A DNA stretch of 64,000 bases from CAYUPI01 sp964446585 (GTDB taxonomy: Bacteria > Verrucomicrobiota > Verrucomicrobiia > Limisphaerales > UBA8199). The stretch spans positions 1 to 64,000 of the forward strand of contig CAYUPI010000001.1 in assembly GCA_964446585.1 (NCBI GenBank). Direction: 5' to 3'. Both the position numbers and the translations under genes were made by a program. Of this stretch, positions 9,729 to 17,404 are shown piece by piece. The notes under the pieces are model-generated. The model saw nothing but the letters and a program-made list of their open reading frames with translations, did no database searches and was not told the origin of the DNA. Every line of letters starts with the position of its first letter. Positions within the stretch are counted from its first letter, which is position 1.

Positions 9729-9763
9729 TTGCAACTTTTTTTCGGCCGCAAATCGAGTTGCAA
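9729..9763. promoter_or_regulatory. inverted repeat in the hexosaminidase/fadN intergenic region
   Basis: The arms TTGCAACT (9729-9736) and AGTTGCAA (9756-9763) form a perfect 8-bp inverted repeat. It lies in the 206-base gap between the divergent GH20 and beta-oxidation genes. Arm centres are 27 bp apart. This could be a regulator site for the beta-oxidation operon, but no regulator gene is adjacent and the arms are short. Confidence 0.3.
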
Positions 9764-9841
9764 AGTTGTGGCGGTCTGTGCAGCCTTGAATTCGCCGGCA
9801 CGCCGAGGGCCACCGGCGAAGCCAAAAGGTTCAACCAACTT

Positions 9842-12250
9842 ATGCTTACAATTCGAAAAGCCGCCGTCATCGGCGCGGGCAACATGGGCGCACAGATCGC
9901 TGCGCACCTGGCGAACGTTGGAATCCCCTCGCTGTTGATGGACATTGTTCCGACAGAATTGCTGCCGGAGGAACAAAAGCGCGGGCTCACACTGCAATCG
10001 CCCGAAGTCCGCAACCGCGTCACGCGGACGCTGTTTGATCGAGCCCGGAAACTGTCTCCCAATCCACTGTTCGTGCCGGAAGCCGCCAGCCTGGTGCGCA
10101 TCGGCAACGTCGAGGATAACCTGCCCGAAATTAAAGACGCTGATTGGGTCGTCGAAGCCGTCCTGGAGCGGATGGATCTAAAGACCACTCTCCACGCGAA
10201 GATAGCCGCCCACGCCCGGCCCGACGCCCTTGTCACAACTAACACGTCCGGGTTGTCGATCTCAGGCATGACGAAGGATTTGTCCGCCGCCCACCGCCGC
10301 CGGTTTTTCGGCACCCACTTTTTCAACCCGCCGCGCTACATGCGGCTGCTGGAGCTCATCCCGATGAGGGAGACCGATTCGGCCTTGTTGAAGGCCTTCG
10401 GCGACTTCGCAGAAGCGGTCCTGGGCAAAGGCACTGTGGTTGCCAAGGACACGCCGGGGTTCATCGCCAACCGGATCGGATGCTTCGACATGCAGCAAGT
10501 AATGTGGCTGATGATCGAGGAAGGGATGACCATCGACGAAGTCGATGCCTTGACCGGACCGATCATCGGCCGGCCGAACAGCGCCACCTTCCGGCTCGGC
10601 GATATCGTCGGTGTCGATTTGATGGTCCAGATGGGAAAAAACATGACGGCAGTTTTGAAGCAAGACGCACAAAGCAGCGTGTTTCGCCCGATCGAATTCC
10701 TCGAGGAAATGGTCAAGCGCGGCTGGTGGGGTGAGAAAAAAGGCCAGGGCTTTTATCAGCGCGTCAAGACGGACAAGGGACGTGAAATTCGAACCCTCGA
10801 TTACAAGACGATGGAGTATCGACCGCGGCAAAAGCCACAGTTTCCATCCCTGGAGGCCGCCGGCAGGCTGAACGAGGTCCCTGAACGCGTGCGGGCGTTG
10901 TGCGCGGCCTCGGACAAGGCCGGCGTCTTTGTCTGGAAACATCTCAGTTCCGTGCTCTCTTACACCGCCAGTCGTCTTACCGAGATCGCGGATGATGTTG
11001 TGACGGTCGATAACGCAATGAAGTGGGGCTACAACTGGGAACTGGGTCCATTCGAAATTTGGGACGCGCTGGGCGTGCGCGAAACCGCCGAGCGCTTGGG
11101 CAAGGAAGGGCGCCCAGTCCCCGCCGTTGTGCGCGACCTGATGGCGGCAGGCAAGAGTTCCTTCTATGACCAGCGAAACGGACAGCGATTGTTTTTCGAT
11201 CTGTCCAGCCGCAATTTCGTTACCGAACCCACGGCCCGCAAGGCAATCGTTCTGCCCCGCCTGCACAAGAATAACAAGGTGGTGCGCAGCAACGCCGGAG
11301 CCAGCCTGCTCGACCTGGGGGACGGTGTGGCCTGCCTCGAGTTCCATACGAAGATGAACGTGATCGGCGGCGATCAACTGGGCTTGCTCCAGCAGTCACT
11401 CGAAGAAGTTCGCAAGAATTTTGTGGGGCTGGTCATTGGGAACCAGGGCCAGCATTTTTCTGCCGGGGCAAACCTCTTGCTACTGACGACGCAAATCCAA
11501 AATGAAGATTGGGATGAGGTGGACCTGAGCATTCGCATCTTCCAGAAATCTACCAGCACGTTGCGCCAGTTCGAGAAGCCAGTGGTGACCGCGTGCCACG
11601 GCTACACGCTCGGGGGCGGCTGCGAGATCAGCATGGGCTCGGACCATGTCATCGCCGCGGCTGAGACCTACATGGGCCTGCCGGAGGTCGGCGTGGGCCT
11701 GCTCCCCGCGGCGCACGGCACCAAGGAAATGTTGATCCGCTGCACCGAGCACATCATTCGCAATGAGGAGGCGGACTATTTTCCTGCGGTCCGCTTCGCG
11801 TGGGAAACGATTGGGATGGCCAAGATCGGCACCAGCGCCAGCGAGGCGGCCAAGCTTCGCTACCTGCGCCTGAGCGACGCGACAATCGTGTTGAATCGTG
11901 ATTGGCTCATCGGCGAAGCCAAGGCCAAGGTTCTGGAGATGGCCGCGCAGGGGTATCGTCCGCGGCCGCAGCGCACGGACATCCCGGCCATTGGCGAAAG
12001 CGGGCTTTCGATGCTAAAGATGATATTGCATCAGATGCGCATTGCCGGTCAGATCAGTGAGCACGACCAAAAGGTCGGCACGAAACTCGCCTACGTTTTG
12101 TGCGGGGGCGACCTGACGTCGCTGCATTTCGTCTCCGAGCAGTACATCATGGATTTGGAACGCGAAGCGTTCCTGAGCTTGTGCGGCGAACCCAAGACCA
12201 TGGAGCGCATCAAGCATACGTTGAAAACCGGAAAACCGCTGAGGAACTGA
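9842..12250 (+). CDS. fadN: 3-hydroxyacyl-CoA dehydrogenase/enoyl-CoA hydratase
   Basis: 802 residues with FadN-type order: NAD-binding hydroxyacyl-CoA dehydrogenase first (AAVIGAGNMGAQIAAHLA at residues 7-24; GTHFFNPPRYMRLLE; KDTPGFIANRIG), then the C-terminal dehydrogenase domain. A crotonase/enoyl-CoA hydratase domain closes the protein (HFSAGANLLLL; CHGYTLGGGCEISMGSD). This is the reverse of the FadB order and matches Bacillus-type FadN (about 790 residues). It carries out the hydration and oxidation steps of beta-oxidation. The start at 9842 is chosen because the Rossmann motif begins a few residues later; the frame is open upstream to 9656. First gene of an operon with thiolase, etfB, etfA and an Fe-S oxidoreductase. 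Confidence 0.92.
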   Translation: MLTIRKAAVIGAGNMGAQIAAHLANVGIPSLLMDIVPTELLPEEQKRGLTLQSPEVRNRVTRTLFDRARKLSPNPLFVPEAASLVRIGNVEDNLPEIKDADWVVEAVLERMDLKTTLHAKIAAHARPDALVTTNTSGLSISGMTKDLSAAHRRRFFGTHFFNPPRYMRLLELIPMRETDSALLKAFGDFAEAVLGKGTVVAKDTPGFIANRIGCFDMQQVMWLMIEEGMTIDEVDALTGPIIGRPNSATFRLGDIVGVDLMVQMGKNMTAVLKQDAQSSVFRPIEFLEEMVKRGWWGEKKGQGFYQRVKTDKGREIRTLDYKTMEYRPRQKPQFPSLEAAGRLNEVPERVRALCAASDKAGVFVWKHLSSVLSYTASRLTEIADDVVTVDNAMKWGYNWELGPFEIWDALGVRETAERLGKEGRPVPAVVRDLMAAGKSSFYDQRNGQRLFFDLSSRNFVTEPTARKAIVLPRLHKNNKVVRSNAGASLLDLGDGVACLEFHTKMNVIGGDQLGLLQQSLEEVRKNFVGLVIGNQGQHFSAGANLLLLTTQIQNEDWDEVDLSIRIFQKSTSTLRQFEKPVVTACHGYTLGGGCEISMGSDHVIAAAETYMGLPEVGVGLLPAAHGTKEMLIRCTEHIIRNEEADYFPAVRFAWETIGMAKIGTSASEAAKLRYLRLSDATIVLNRDWLIGEAKAKVLEMAAQGYRPRPQRTDIPAIGESGLSMLKMILHQMRIAGQISEHDQKVGTKLAYVLCGGDLTSLHFVSEQYIMDLEREAFLSLCGEPKTMERIKHTLKTGKPLRN

Positions 12251-12254
12251 GATT

Positions 12255-13433
12255 ATGAGAGAAGCATTTATTGTTGCCGCCGCCCGAACGCCGGTCGGCA
12301 AAGCGCCAAACGGAAAAATCCGCACTGTCCGCCCCGATGACCTGGCGGCGCTGGCTATCAAAGGGGCGCTGGCCCGCGTCCCGCAGTTGTCAACTGATCA
12401 GATCGATGATTTCGTCCTGGGCTGCGCCATGCCGGAGGGCTCGCAAGGGATGAACGTCGCGCGGATCGCATGTCAGCGCGCGGGATTACCCGACAGCGTG
12501 CCGGGCGTCACCATCAATCGCTTTTGCGCGTCGGGGCTGGAAGCCATTGCAACGGGGGCGCAACGCATAATAAGCGGCATGGCTGATGTGACCATGGCGG
12601 GCGGCACGGAAAGCATGAGCCAGGTGCCTATGGGTGGGTTCCGAATGTCCCCGAATCCCTGCCTTCTCGAACAAATGCCCGATGCGTACCTTGCGATGGG
12701 GTTAACGGCCGAAAACCTGTCCACCAAGTTCAGCATTTCGCGTCAGGATGCCGATCAGTTTTCTTACGAGAGCCACCAAAAGGCCATCGCTGCGCTCGAC
12801 GCAGGACGTTTCAAAGAGGAATCCGTCTCCGTTCCCGTTCGCGAAGTGAACCTCGAAAACGGCAAGCGGAAGGTAACTGAGTTTAAATTCGAGGCCGACG
12901 AAGGTCCGCGCCGGGACACATCGCCTGAGAGATTGGCGGCGCTGAAACCTGCATTCAATCCGAAGGGTACTGTCACTGCCGGGAACGCCTCGCAGCGCAG
13001 CGACGGAGCGGCGGCAGTGGTGATGGCGTCAGGCGAAAAGGTGAAGGAGCTCGGCCTGAAGCCGCTTGCTCGCTTTGTGACTTATGCGGTAGGCGGCGTG
13101 CCGCCTGGTCTCATGGGCATCGGCCCGGTCGCGGCCATTCCCAAGGCGCTGAAGCGGGCCGGCCTGAAGATCGAGGAGATTGATCTCATTGAGCTGAACG
13201 AAGCGTTCGCCTGCCAGGCATTGTCGGTCATTCGCCAATGTCCCCTGCCGCCCGAGCGAGTCAACGTGAACGGTGGGGCAGTTGCGCTCGGCCATCCGCT
13301 GGGGGCCACCGGCGCGAAATTAACCGTGTCGATCCTGTACGAGCTCCGGCGCCGCAATGGCCGTTATGGGCTGGTCACGATGTGCATCGGCGGCGGGATG
13401 GGCGGAGCCGGCATTTTTGAAATGTGCCGGTGA
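12255..13433 (+). CDS. fadA: acetyl-CoA C-acyltransferase (thiolase)
   Basis: 392 residues, standard thiolase length. The nucleophile is in NRFCASGLEAIA, the catalytic His in GHPLGATGAK, and the second Cys in CIGGGMGGAGIFE. It cleaves 3-ketoacyl-CoA to acetyl-CoA and a shortened acyl-CoA. It starts 4 bases after fadN, so the two are surely co-transcribed and probably form the trifunctional system. The symbol is by analogy: partner context, rather than sequence, points to FadA rather than a biosynthetic acetoacetyl-CoA thiolase. Confidence 0.9.
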   Translation: MREAFIVAAARTPVGKAPNGKIRTVRPDDLAALAIKGALARVPQLSTDQIDDFVLGCAMPEGSQGMNVARIACQRAGLPDSVPGVTINRFCASGLEAIATGAQRIISGMADVTMAGGTESMSQVPMGGFRMSPNPCLLEQMPDAYLAMGLTAENLSTKFSISRQDADQFSYESHQKAIAALDAGRFKEESVSVPVREVNLENGKRKVTEFKFEADEGPRRDTSPERLAALKPAFNPKGTVTAGNASQRSDGAAAVVMASGEKVKELGLKPLARFVTYAVGGVPPGLMGIGPVAAIPKALKRAGLKIEEIDLIELNEAFACQALSVIRQCPLPPERVNVNGGAVALGHPLGATGAKLTVSILYELRRRNGRYGLVTMCIGGGMGGAGIFEMCR

Positions 13434-14185
13434 AGATCCTGGTGCCTCTCAAGCGAGTCCCTGACCCGGACACGAAGATTCGCCTCAAGGCAGACGGCTC
13501 GGGCGTTGATGCGGACGGCGTGAAATTTGCCGTCAACCCGTTCGACGCCATCGCGCTGGAGGAAGCGCTGCGAATCAAGGAGAATCTGGGCGAAGCCGAA
13601 ATCCTCGTCGTGACCATCGGCGGCGACGAGTGCGTCGAGCAACTCCGGGTTGGTCTGGCAATGGGCGCTGACCGTGCGCTGTTGATCAAGACGGCAACTG
13701 ACCTTGACCCGTTGGCCATCGCCAAGATCCTGTTGGCGCTCTATCGCCGCGAGCGGCCTGACTTCGTGCTGATGGGCAAACAAGCGATCGATGACGACTC
13801 CAACCAGGTCGGCCAGATGTTGGCCGCCTTGCTCGGCATCGGCCAGGCAACCTTCGTGTCGAAGCTGGAGTTGCTGGAGAACAACAGCAAAGCGCGGTGC
13901 GGGCGGGAAACGGACGCGGGAATCGAAACGATCGTCGTGAAATTGCCGGCGATCATCACGACTGACTTGCGACTGAACGAACCACGCTACGTCTCGCTGC
14001 CCGGAATCATGAAGGCGAAAAAGAAGCCGCTCGAGGAAGTTGCGGTCGCTGATCTGGGTGTGGCCGTTGCCTCACGGACCCAGGTGTTGAAAATGGAGCC
14101 ACCAACGCGGCGCAAGGCCGGGATGCGAGTCAAGACCGTGGACGAACTGGTGGATAAATTGAAGCACGACGCGAAGGTTTTGTGA
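13424..14185 (+). CDS. etfB: electron transfer flavoprotein subunit beta
   Basis: 253 residues, EtfB family. It opens KILVPLKRVPDPDTKIRL, has the NPFDAIALEEALR segment and the DFVLMGKQAIDDDSNQVG nucleotide-binding segment typical of EtfB, and ends with the family's lysine-rich region. It overlaps the thiolase stop by 10 bases, showing translational coupling. With EtfA it accepts electrons from acyl-CoA dehydrogenases, although no acyl-CoA dehydrogenase gene lies in this window. Confidence 0.94.
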   Translation: MPVKILVPLKRVPDPDTKIRLKADGSGVDADGVKFAVNPFDAIALEEALRIKENLGEAEILVVTIGGDECVEQLRVGLAMGADRALLIKTATDLDPLAIAKILLALYRRERPDFVLMGKQAIDDDSNQVGQMLAALLGIGQATFVSKLELLENNSKARCGRETDAGIETIVVKLPAIITTDLRLNEPRYVSLPGIMKAKKKPLEEVAVADLGVAVASRTQVLKMEPPTRRKAGMRVKTVDELVDKLKHDAKVL

Positions 14186-15156
14186 AGCTGAACATCCTGG
14201 TCATCGCGGAACACGAGGACGGCCAGCTCAAGCTAGCCACGCTCTCCGCTGTCGCTTTTGCCGGTAAAGCTGTGGAGTCAGCAGGCGGTTCTTTCGAGAT
14301 ATTGGTGCTCGGCAGCCAGGTCGCCAGCATCGCTGAGCAGCTCCGCAGTTATGGCGGGGCGGCCGTTTTGCTGGCCGACCAGGCGCAACTGAAGGACCCG
14401 CTAGGCGACAGGTATGCGCAGGTTATCGCCCAGGTCGCCAGGCAGCGCGGTTCGACCATGATCGCGGGGGCGGCTTCAACATTTTCCAAGGATATCCTCC
14501 CTCGTTCCGCAGCGATGCTCGATGCCGGGATGCTCAGCGACGTGATCGACCTCCGCCTTGATGGCAATGATTTCATTTTCCGTCGAGTGATGTTCGCCGG
14601 AAACGTCATCGCCACGGTGAAACTGGGTGGCCCGATCAAGTTTCTCACGATCCGGCCGGCAGCTTTCGCCCATCCGGAGAAACGAGCGGAAGCTTCGCCG
14701 ATCGTCAACGTAGCCGTCGAAGTTGACAAGCTTCCTTCCCAAATGGAATATGTCGGACGCGAGGCAAAGGCGTCCGGCCGGCCGGATTCGACTGAGGCAC
14801 GGGTAGTGGTTTCCGGCGGACGGGCGATCAAGAATGCGGAAGATTTCGAGCGCCTTATCGGTGGATTGGCCGACGCTTTGGGAGGCGCGATCGGCTCGTC
14901 CCGCGCCCTGGTGGACTCAGCCATCACGCCCAACTCGTTGCAAGTGGGCCAGACCGGGAAGATTGTCGCGCCCGAATTATACATCGCCGTCGGCATCTCG
15001 GGCGCGATCCAACACCTGGCAGGCATTAAAGATTCCAAGGTCATTGTCGCTATCAACAAGGACCCGGACGCGCCGATTTTCGAAGTCGCAGATTTTGGAT
15101 TGGTTGGAGACGTTTATCAAGTGGTGCCGGAGCTGACGGAAAAACTGAGGAGGTAA
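14182..15156 (+). CDS. etfA: electron transfer flavoprotein subunit alpha
   Basis: 324 residues with a GTG start that overlaps the etfB stop by four bases (GTGA). The C-terminal FAD-binding domain is intact: VVSGGRAIKNAEDF, SSRALVDSAITPNSLQVGQTGK, PELYIAVGISGAIQHLAG and AINKDPDAPIFEVADFGLVGD. It forms the FAD-carrying half of the ETF heterodimer. The next gene is its likely electron acceptor. Confidence 0.95.
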   Translation: MKLNILVIAEHEDGQLKLATLSAVAFAGKAVESAGGSFEILVLGSQVASIAEQLRSYGGAAVLLADQAQLKDPLGDRYAQVIAQVARQRGSTMIAGAASTFSKDILPRSAAMLDAGMLSDVIDLRLDGNDFIFRRVMFAGNVIATVKLGGPIKFLTIRPAAFAHPEKRAEASPIVNVAVEVDKLPSQMEYVGREAKASGRPDSTEARVVVSGGRAIKNAEDFERLIGGLADALGGAIGSSRALVDSAITPNSLQVGQTGKIVAPELYIAVGISGAIQHLAGIKDSKVIVAINKDPDAPIFEVADFGLVGDVYQVVPELTEKLRR

Positions 15157-15196
15157 GCTGCGCGAGCCGGCGCACTGTGTAAATGAGACCGCTCGG

Positions 15197-17395
15197 ATGA
15201 CTCCCACTCGCGAAACCTTCGGCAACATCCCGCACGCGGCGGTGGTGTTGTTCTACTGGCTGACGGTCGTGACAGTGGCCGTTTTTGTGTACGGAGTCTG
15301 GCGCCGTTTCCGGCTTTGGCGGCAGGGCCTCCCTATCAGAGCCCGCGTGTTGGTGACGGGCAATCTCCGGCAGATTTGGGGCAAGCTGAAACCCGGCGTG
15401 CGGCGTGTGCTGCGGGAAGGGTTGGGGCAAGCCCGCGTGCGCGGACGCGGGATGGCAGGCCGGGCGCACATTGTCCTGTTCGCCGGATTCATGATGCTCT
15501 TCCTGGGCACAACCCTGCTGGAGATCGACCACCTGGCTTCGGGAATCTCGCCGGCGCTGAAATTCCACAAGGGAACGTATTACGTCATTTACGAATTCAC
15601 GCTGGATATCTTCGGGCTGCTGTTCCTCGCCGGATGCGCTTTCTTCCTCTGGCGTCGGACGCGGCGTCCGGCCAGCGTTGGACATCGATGGACGGATTGG
15701 TATGTGCTCGGCTCCTTCCTGGCCATCGGTGTCACGGGCTACCTGGTCGAAGGGCTGCGCATGGTGTGGCAGCATCCGACCGGAGTTGCGGCACATTGTT
15801 CGCCGGTGGGGTTGTGGCTTTCGGGCTGGTTCTCGGGCTTGACCGAGACTAGCGCGCGCTCCGCCCACCGCGTGGTGTGGTGGCTCCACTCGGCGCTGGT
15901 CTTTGGCTTCATCATCTCCCTTCCCTGGACGCGATTGCGACACATGGTCGCCGGGCCGCTCAACCTCTTCTTCGCCCCCAGCGAGCTGGGCAAGCTGGCT
16001 CCCGTCAGTATGGAGGAAGTCGAGAAGGCCGAGCGTATCGGAGTCAGCTCCATCGAGCACTTCAATCAGCAGCAACTGCTCAGCCTCGATGCCTGCATGG
16101 AATGTGGCCGCTGCGAGGAGGCGTGCCCCGCCTTCGCGACGGACAAACCGCTGTCGCCGAAGAAGGTGGTTCAGGATTTGAAAGGGCTGATGGATCTGGC
16201 TCTCAGTCCGCGAAGGTCTGGGGTAGGGAGCACGACGCTGCATGGCGACACCATTGAGCTTGAGACGCTCTGGTCCTGCACGACGTGCAGCGCATGCGTG
16301 CGCGTTTGCCCTGTGCGCGTCGACCCGCTTACCCTGATCACCGATTTGCGCCGTAATCGCATTGCCGAAGGCGCGCTCAGCGGCACCGCCGCGACCGCGC
16401 TGCGGCGGATGCAATCCAGCGGCAACCCATGGGGCCTGCCGGCGGCTGAGCGCGCCAACTGGGCCGACGGCCTGGCAGTGCCGACGGTGAAAGAAAACCC
16501 GAAGTTCGACGTGCTCTACTGGGTCGGCTGCTCCGGGTCTTACGACCGCCGCGCCCAGCGAGTAACTCGAGCGGTCGTGAAATTGCTAAAGCACGCCAAC
16601 GTCAACTTCGCCATTTTGGGCCGGGAGGAGAAATGCACGGGCGAATCCGCGCGGAGGCTCGGTGAGGAATTCCTGTTTCAGGAGCTGGCGGAGGCCAACA
16701 TAGCGACATTAGCCAAATACAACGTACGCAAGATCCTGACCCAATGCCCGCATTGCCTCAATTCGCTGCTCAAAGACTTCCCACAATTCGGCGGCCATTA
16801 CGAGGTGATGCACCACACCCAATTCTTCGAGCAACTGGTGGTGCAGGGACGACTCCGACCTACAAGCAGTGTGCAGTTGCCGGGATCACTTCCCCCTAAC
16901 CCCGGCCCTCTCCCTCGGGGAGAGGGAGAGCTCTCGTCTGCGCCTGGGGAAGTTCGAGCCGCTCACTTGCTGACAACGCAGCCGACAATATCCCCTCTCC
17001 CACCGGGAGAGGGGCAGAGTGAGGGGAAAGCAACCGTCGGCCCACTGACTTATCACGATCCCTGCTATCTGGCGCGGGTCAACGGGATTCACCAGGCGCC
17101 GCGCAATTTGCTGATGAGCGGAGGCACGCCCGCCATCGACCTGCGCGAAATGACCCGTCACCGCGAAAAAACCTTCTGTTGCGGCGCAGGAGGGGGCCGA
17201 ATGTGGATGGAGGAGGATCCCAAGAAAAGAGTTTCAACGGTACGCGCGGCCGAGGCGCTGGCGACAGGCGCAAAAACCGTGGCCGTGGCTTGTCCTTTCT
17301 GCCTTACGATGATGTCGGACGGCGTCGCTGCGCAGAGCGACTCAGCCCGCGTGCTGGACGTCGCGGAGATCCTGGTTGACCAGTTACGGCTCTGA
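15197..17395 (+). CDS. membrane Fe-S ETF:quinone oxidoreductase (EtfD/CCG-type)
   Basis: 732 residues. The N-terminal third has about six membrane helices, NarI-like, with His residues suited to haem b. Two 4Fe-4S motifs follow (CMECGRCEEACP near residue 300 and CTTCSACVRVCPVRVDP near 360). Two CCG domains come next: the first has GCSGSYDRRAQR, EEKCTGESARRLGE and TQCPHCLNSL; the second has YHDPCYLARVNG and FCCGAGGGRMW. This is the architecture of the membrane oxidoreductase that passes electrons from ETF to menaquinone (EtfD/FixX-independent type). Position directly after etfBA supports that role. Odd feature: residues about 564-611, between the two CCG domains, are a Pro/Gly-rich insert encoded by two inverted REP-like hairpins. 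Confidence 0.88.
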   Translation: MTPTRETFGNIPHAAVVLFYWLTVVTVAVFVYGVWRRFRLWRQGLPIRARVLVTGNLRQIWGKLKPGVRRVLREGLGQARVRGRGMAGRAHIVLFAGFMMLFLGTTLLEIDHLASGISPALKFHKGTYYVIYEFTLDIFGLLFLAGCAFFLWRRTRRPASVGHRWTDWYVLGSFLAIGVTGYLVEGLRMVWQHPTGVAAHCSPVGLWLSGWFSGLTETSARSAHRVVWWLHSALVFGFIISLPWTRLRHMVAGPLNLFFAPSELGKLAPVSMEEVEKAERIGVSSIEHFNQQQLLSLDACMECGRCEEACPAFATDKPLSPKKVVQDLKGLMDLALSPRRSGVGSTTLHGDTIELETLWSCTTCSACVRVCPVRVDPLTLITDLRRNRIAEGALSGTAATALRRMQSSGNPWGLPAAERANWADGLAVPTVKENPKFDVLYWVGCSGSYDRRAQRVTRAVVKLLKHANVNFAILGREEKCTGESARRLGEEFLFQELAEANIATLAKYNVRKILTQCPHCLNSLLKDFPQFGGHYEVMHHTQFFEQLVVQGRLRPTSSVQLPGSLPPNPGPLPRGEGELSSAPGEVRAAHLLTTQPTISPLPPGEGQSEGKATVGPLTYHDPCYLARVNGIHQAPRNLLMSGGTPAIDLREMTRHREKTFCCGAGGGRMWMEEDPKKRVSTVRAAEALATGAKTVAVACPFCLTMMSDGVAAQSDSARVLDVAEILVDQLRL
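16888..17031. repeat. inverted pair of REP-like hairpins inside a gene
   Basis: Left hairpin: CCCTCTCCC (16906-16914) and GGGAGAGGG (16918-16926), a perfect 9-bp stem with a 3-base loop. Right hairpin: CCCCTCTCCC (16992-17001) and GGGAGAGGGG (17005-17014), a perfect 10-bp stem with a 3-base loop. Their outer flanks (left CTTCCCCCTAACCCC; right, reverse complemented, CTTTCCCCTCACTCTG) match, so the two units face each other like a BIME. The whole block is about 144 bases, 48 codons, and stays in frame within the EtfD-like gene. Confidence 0.85.
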
Positions 17396-17404
17396 CGTCC
17401 GTGC

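Noticed and set aside
10262..11377. Minus-strand 371-codon frame
   Set aside because: Antisense to the fadN coding region, which has clear motifs on the plus strand.
15053..16414. Minus-strand 453-codon frame rich in His/Arg/Gln
   Set aside because: Antisense to etfA and the Fe-S oxidoreductase; residue composition typical of a reverse shadow.
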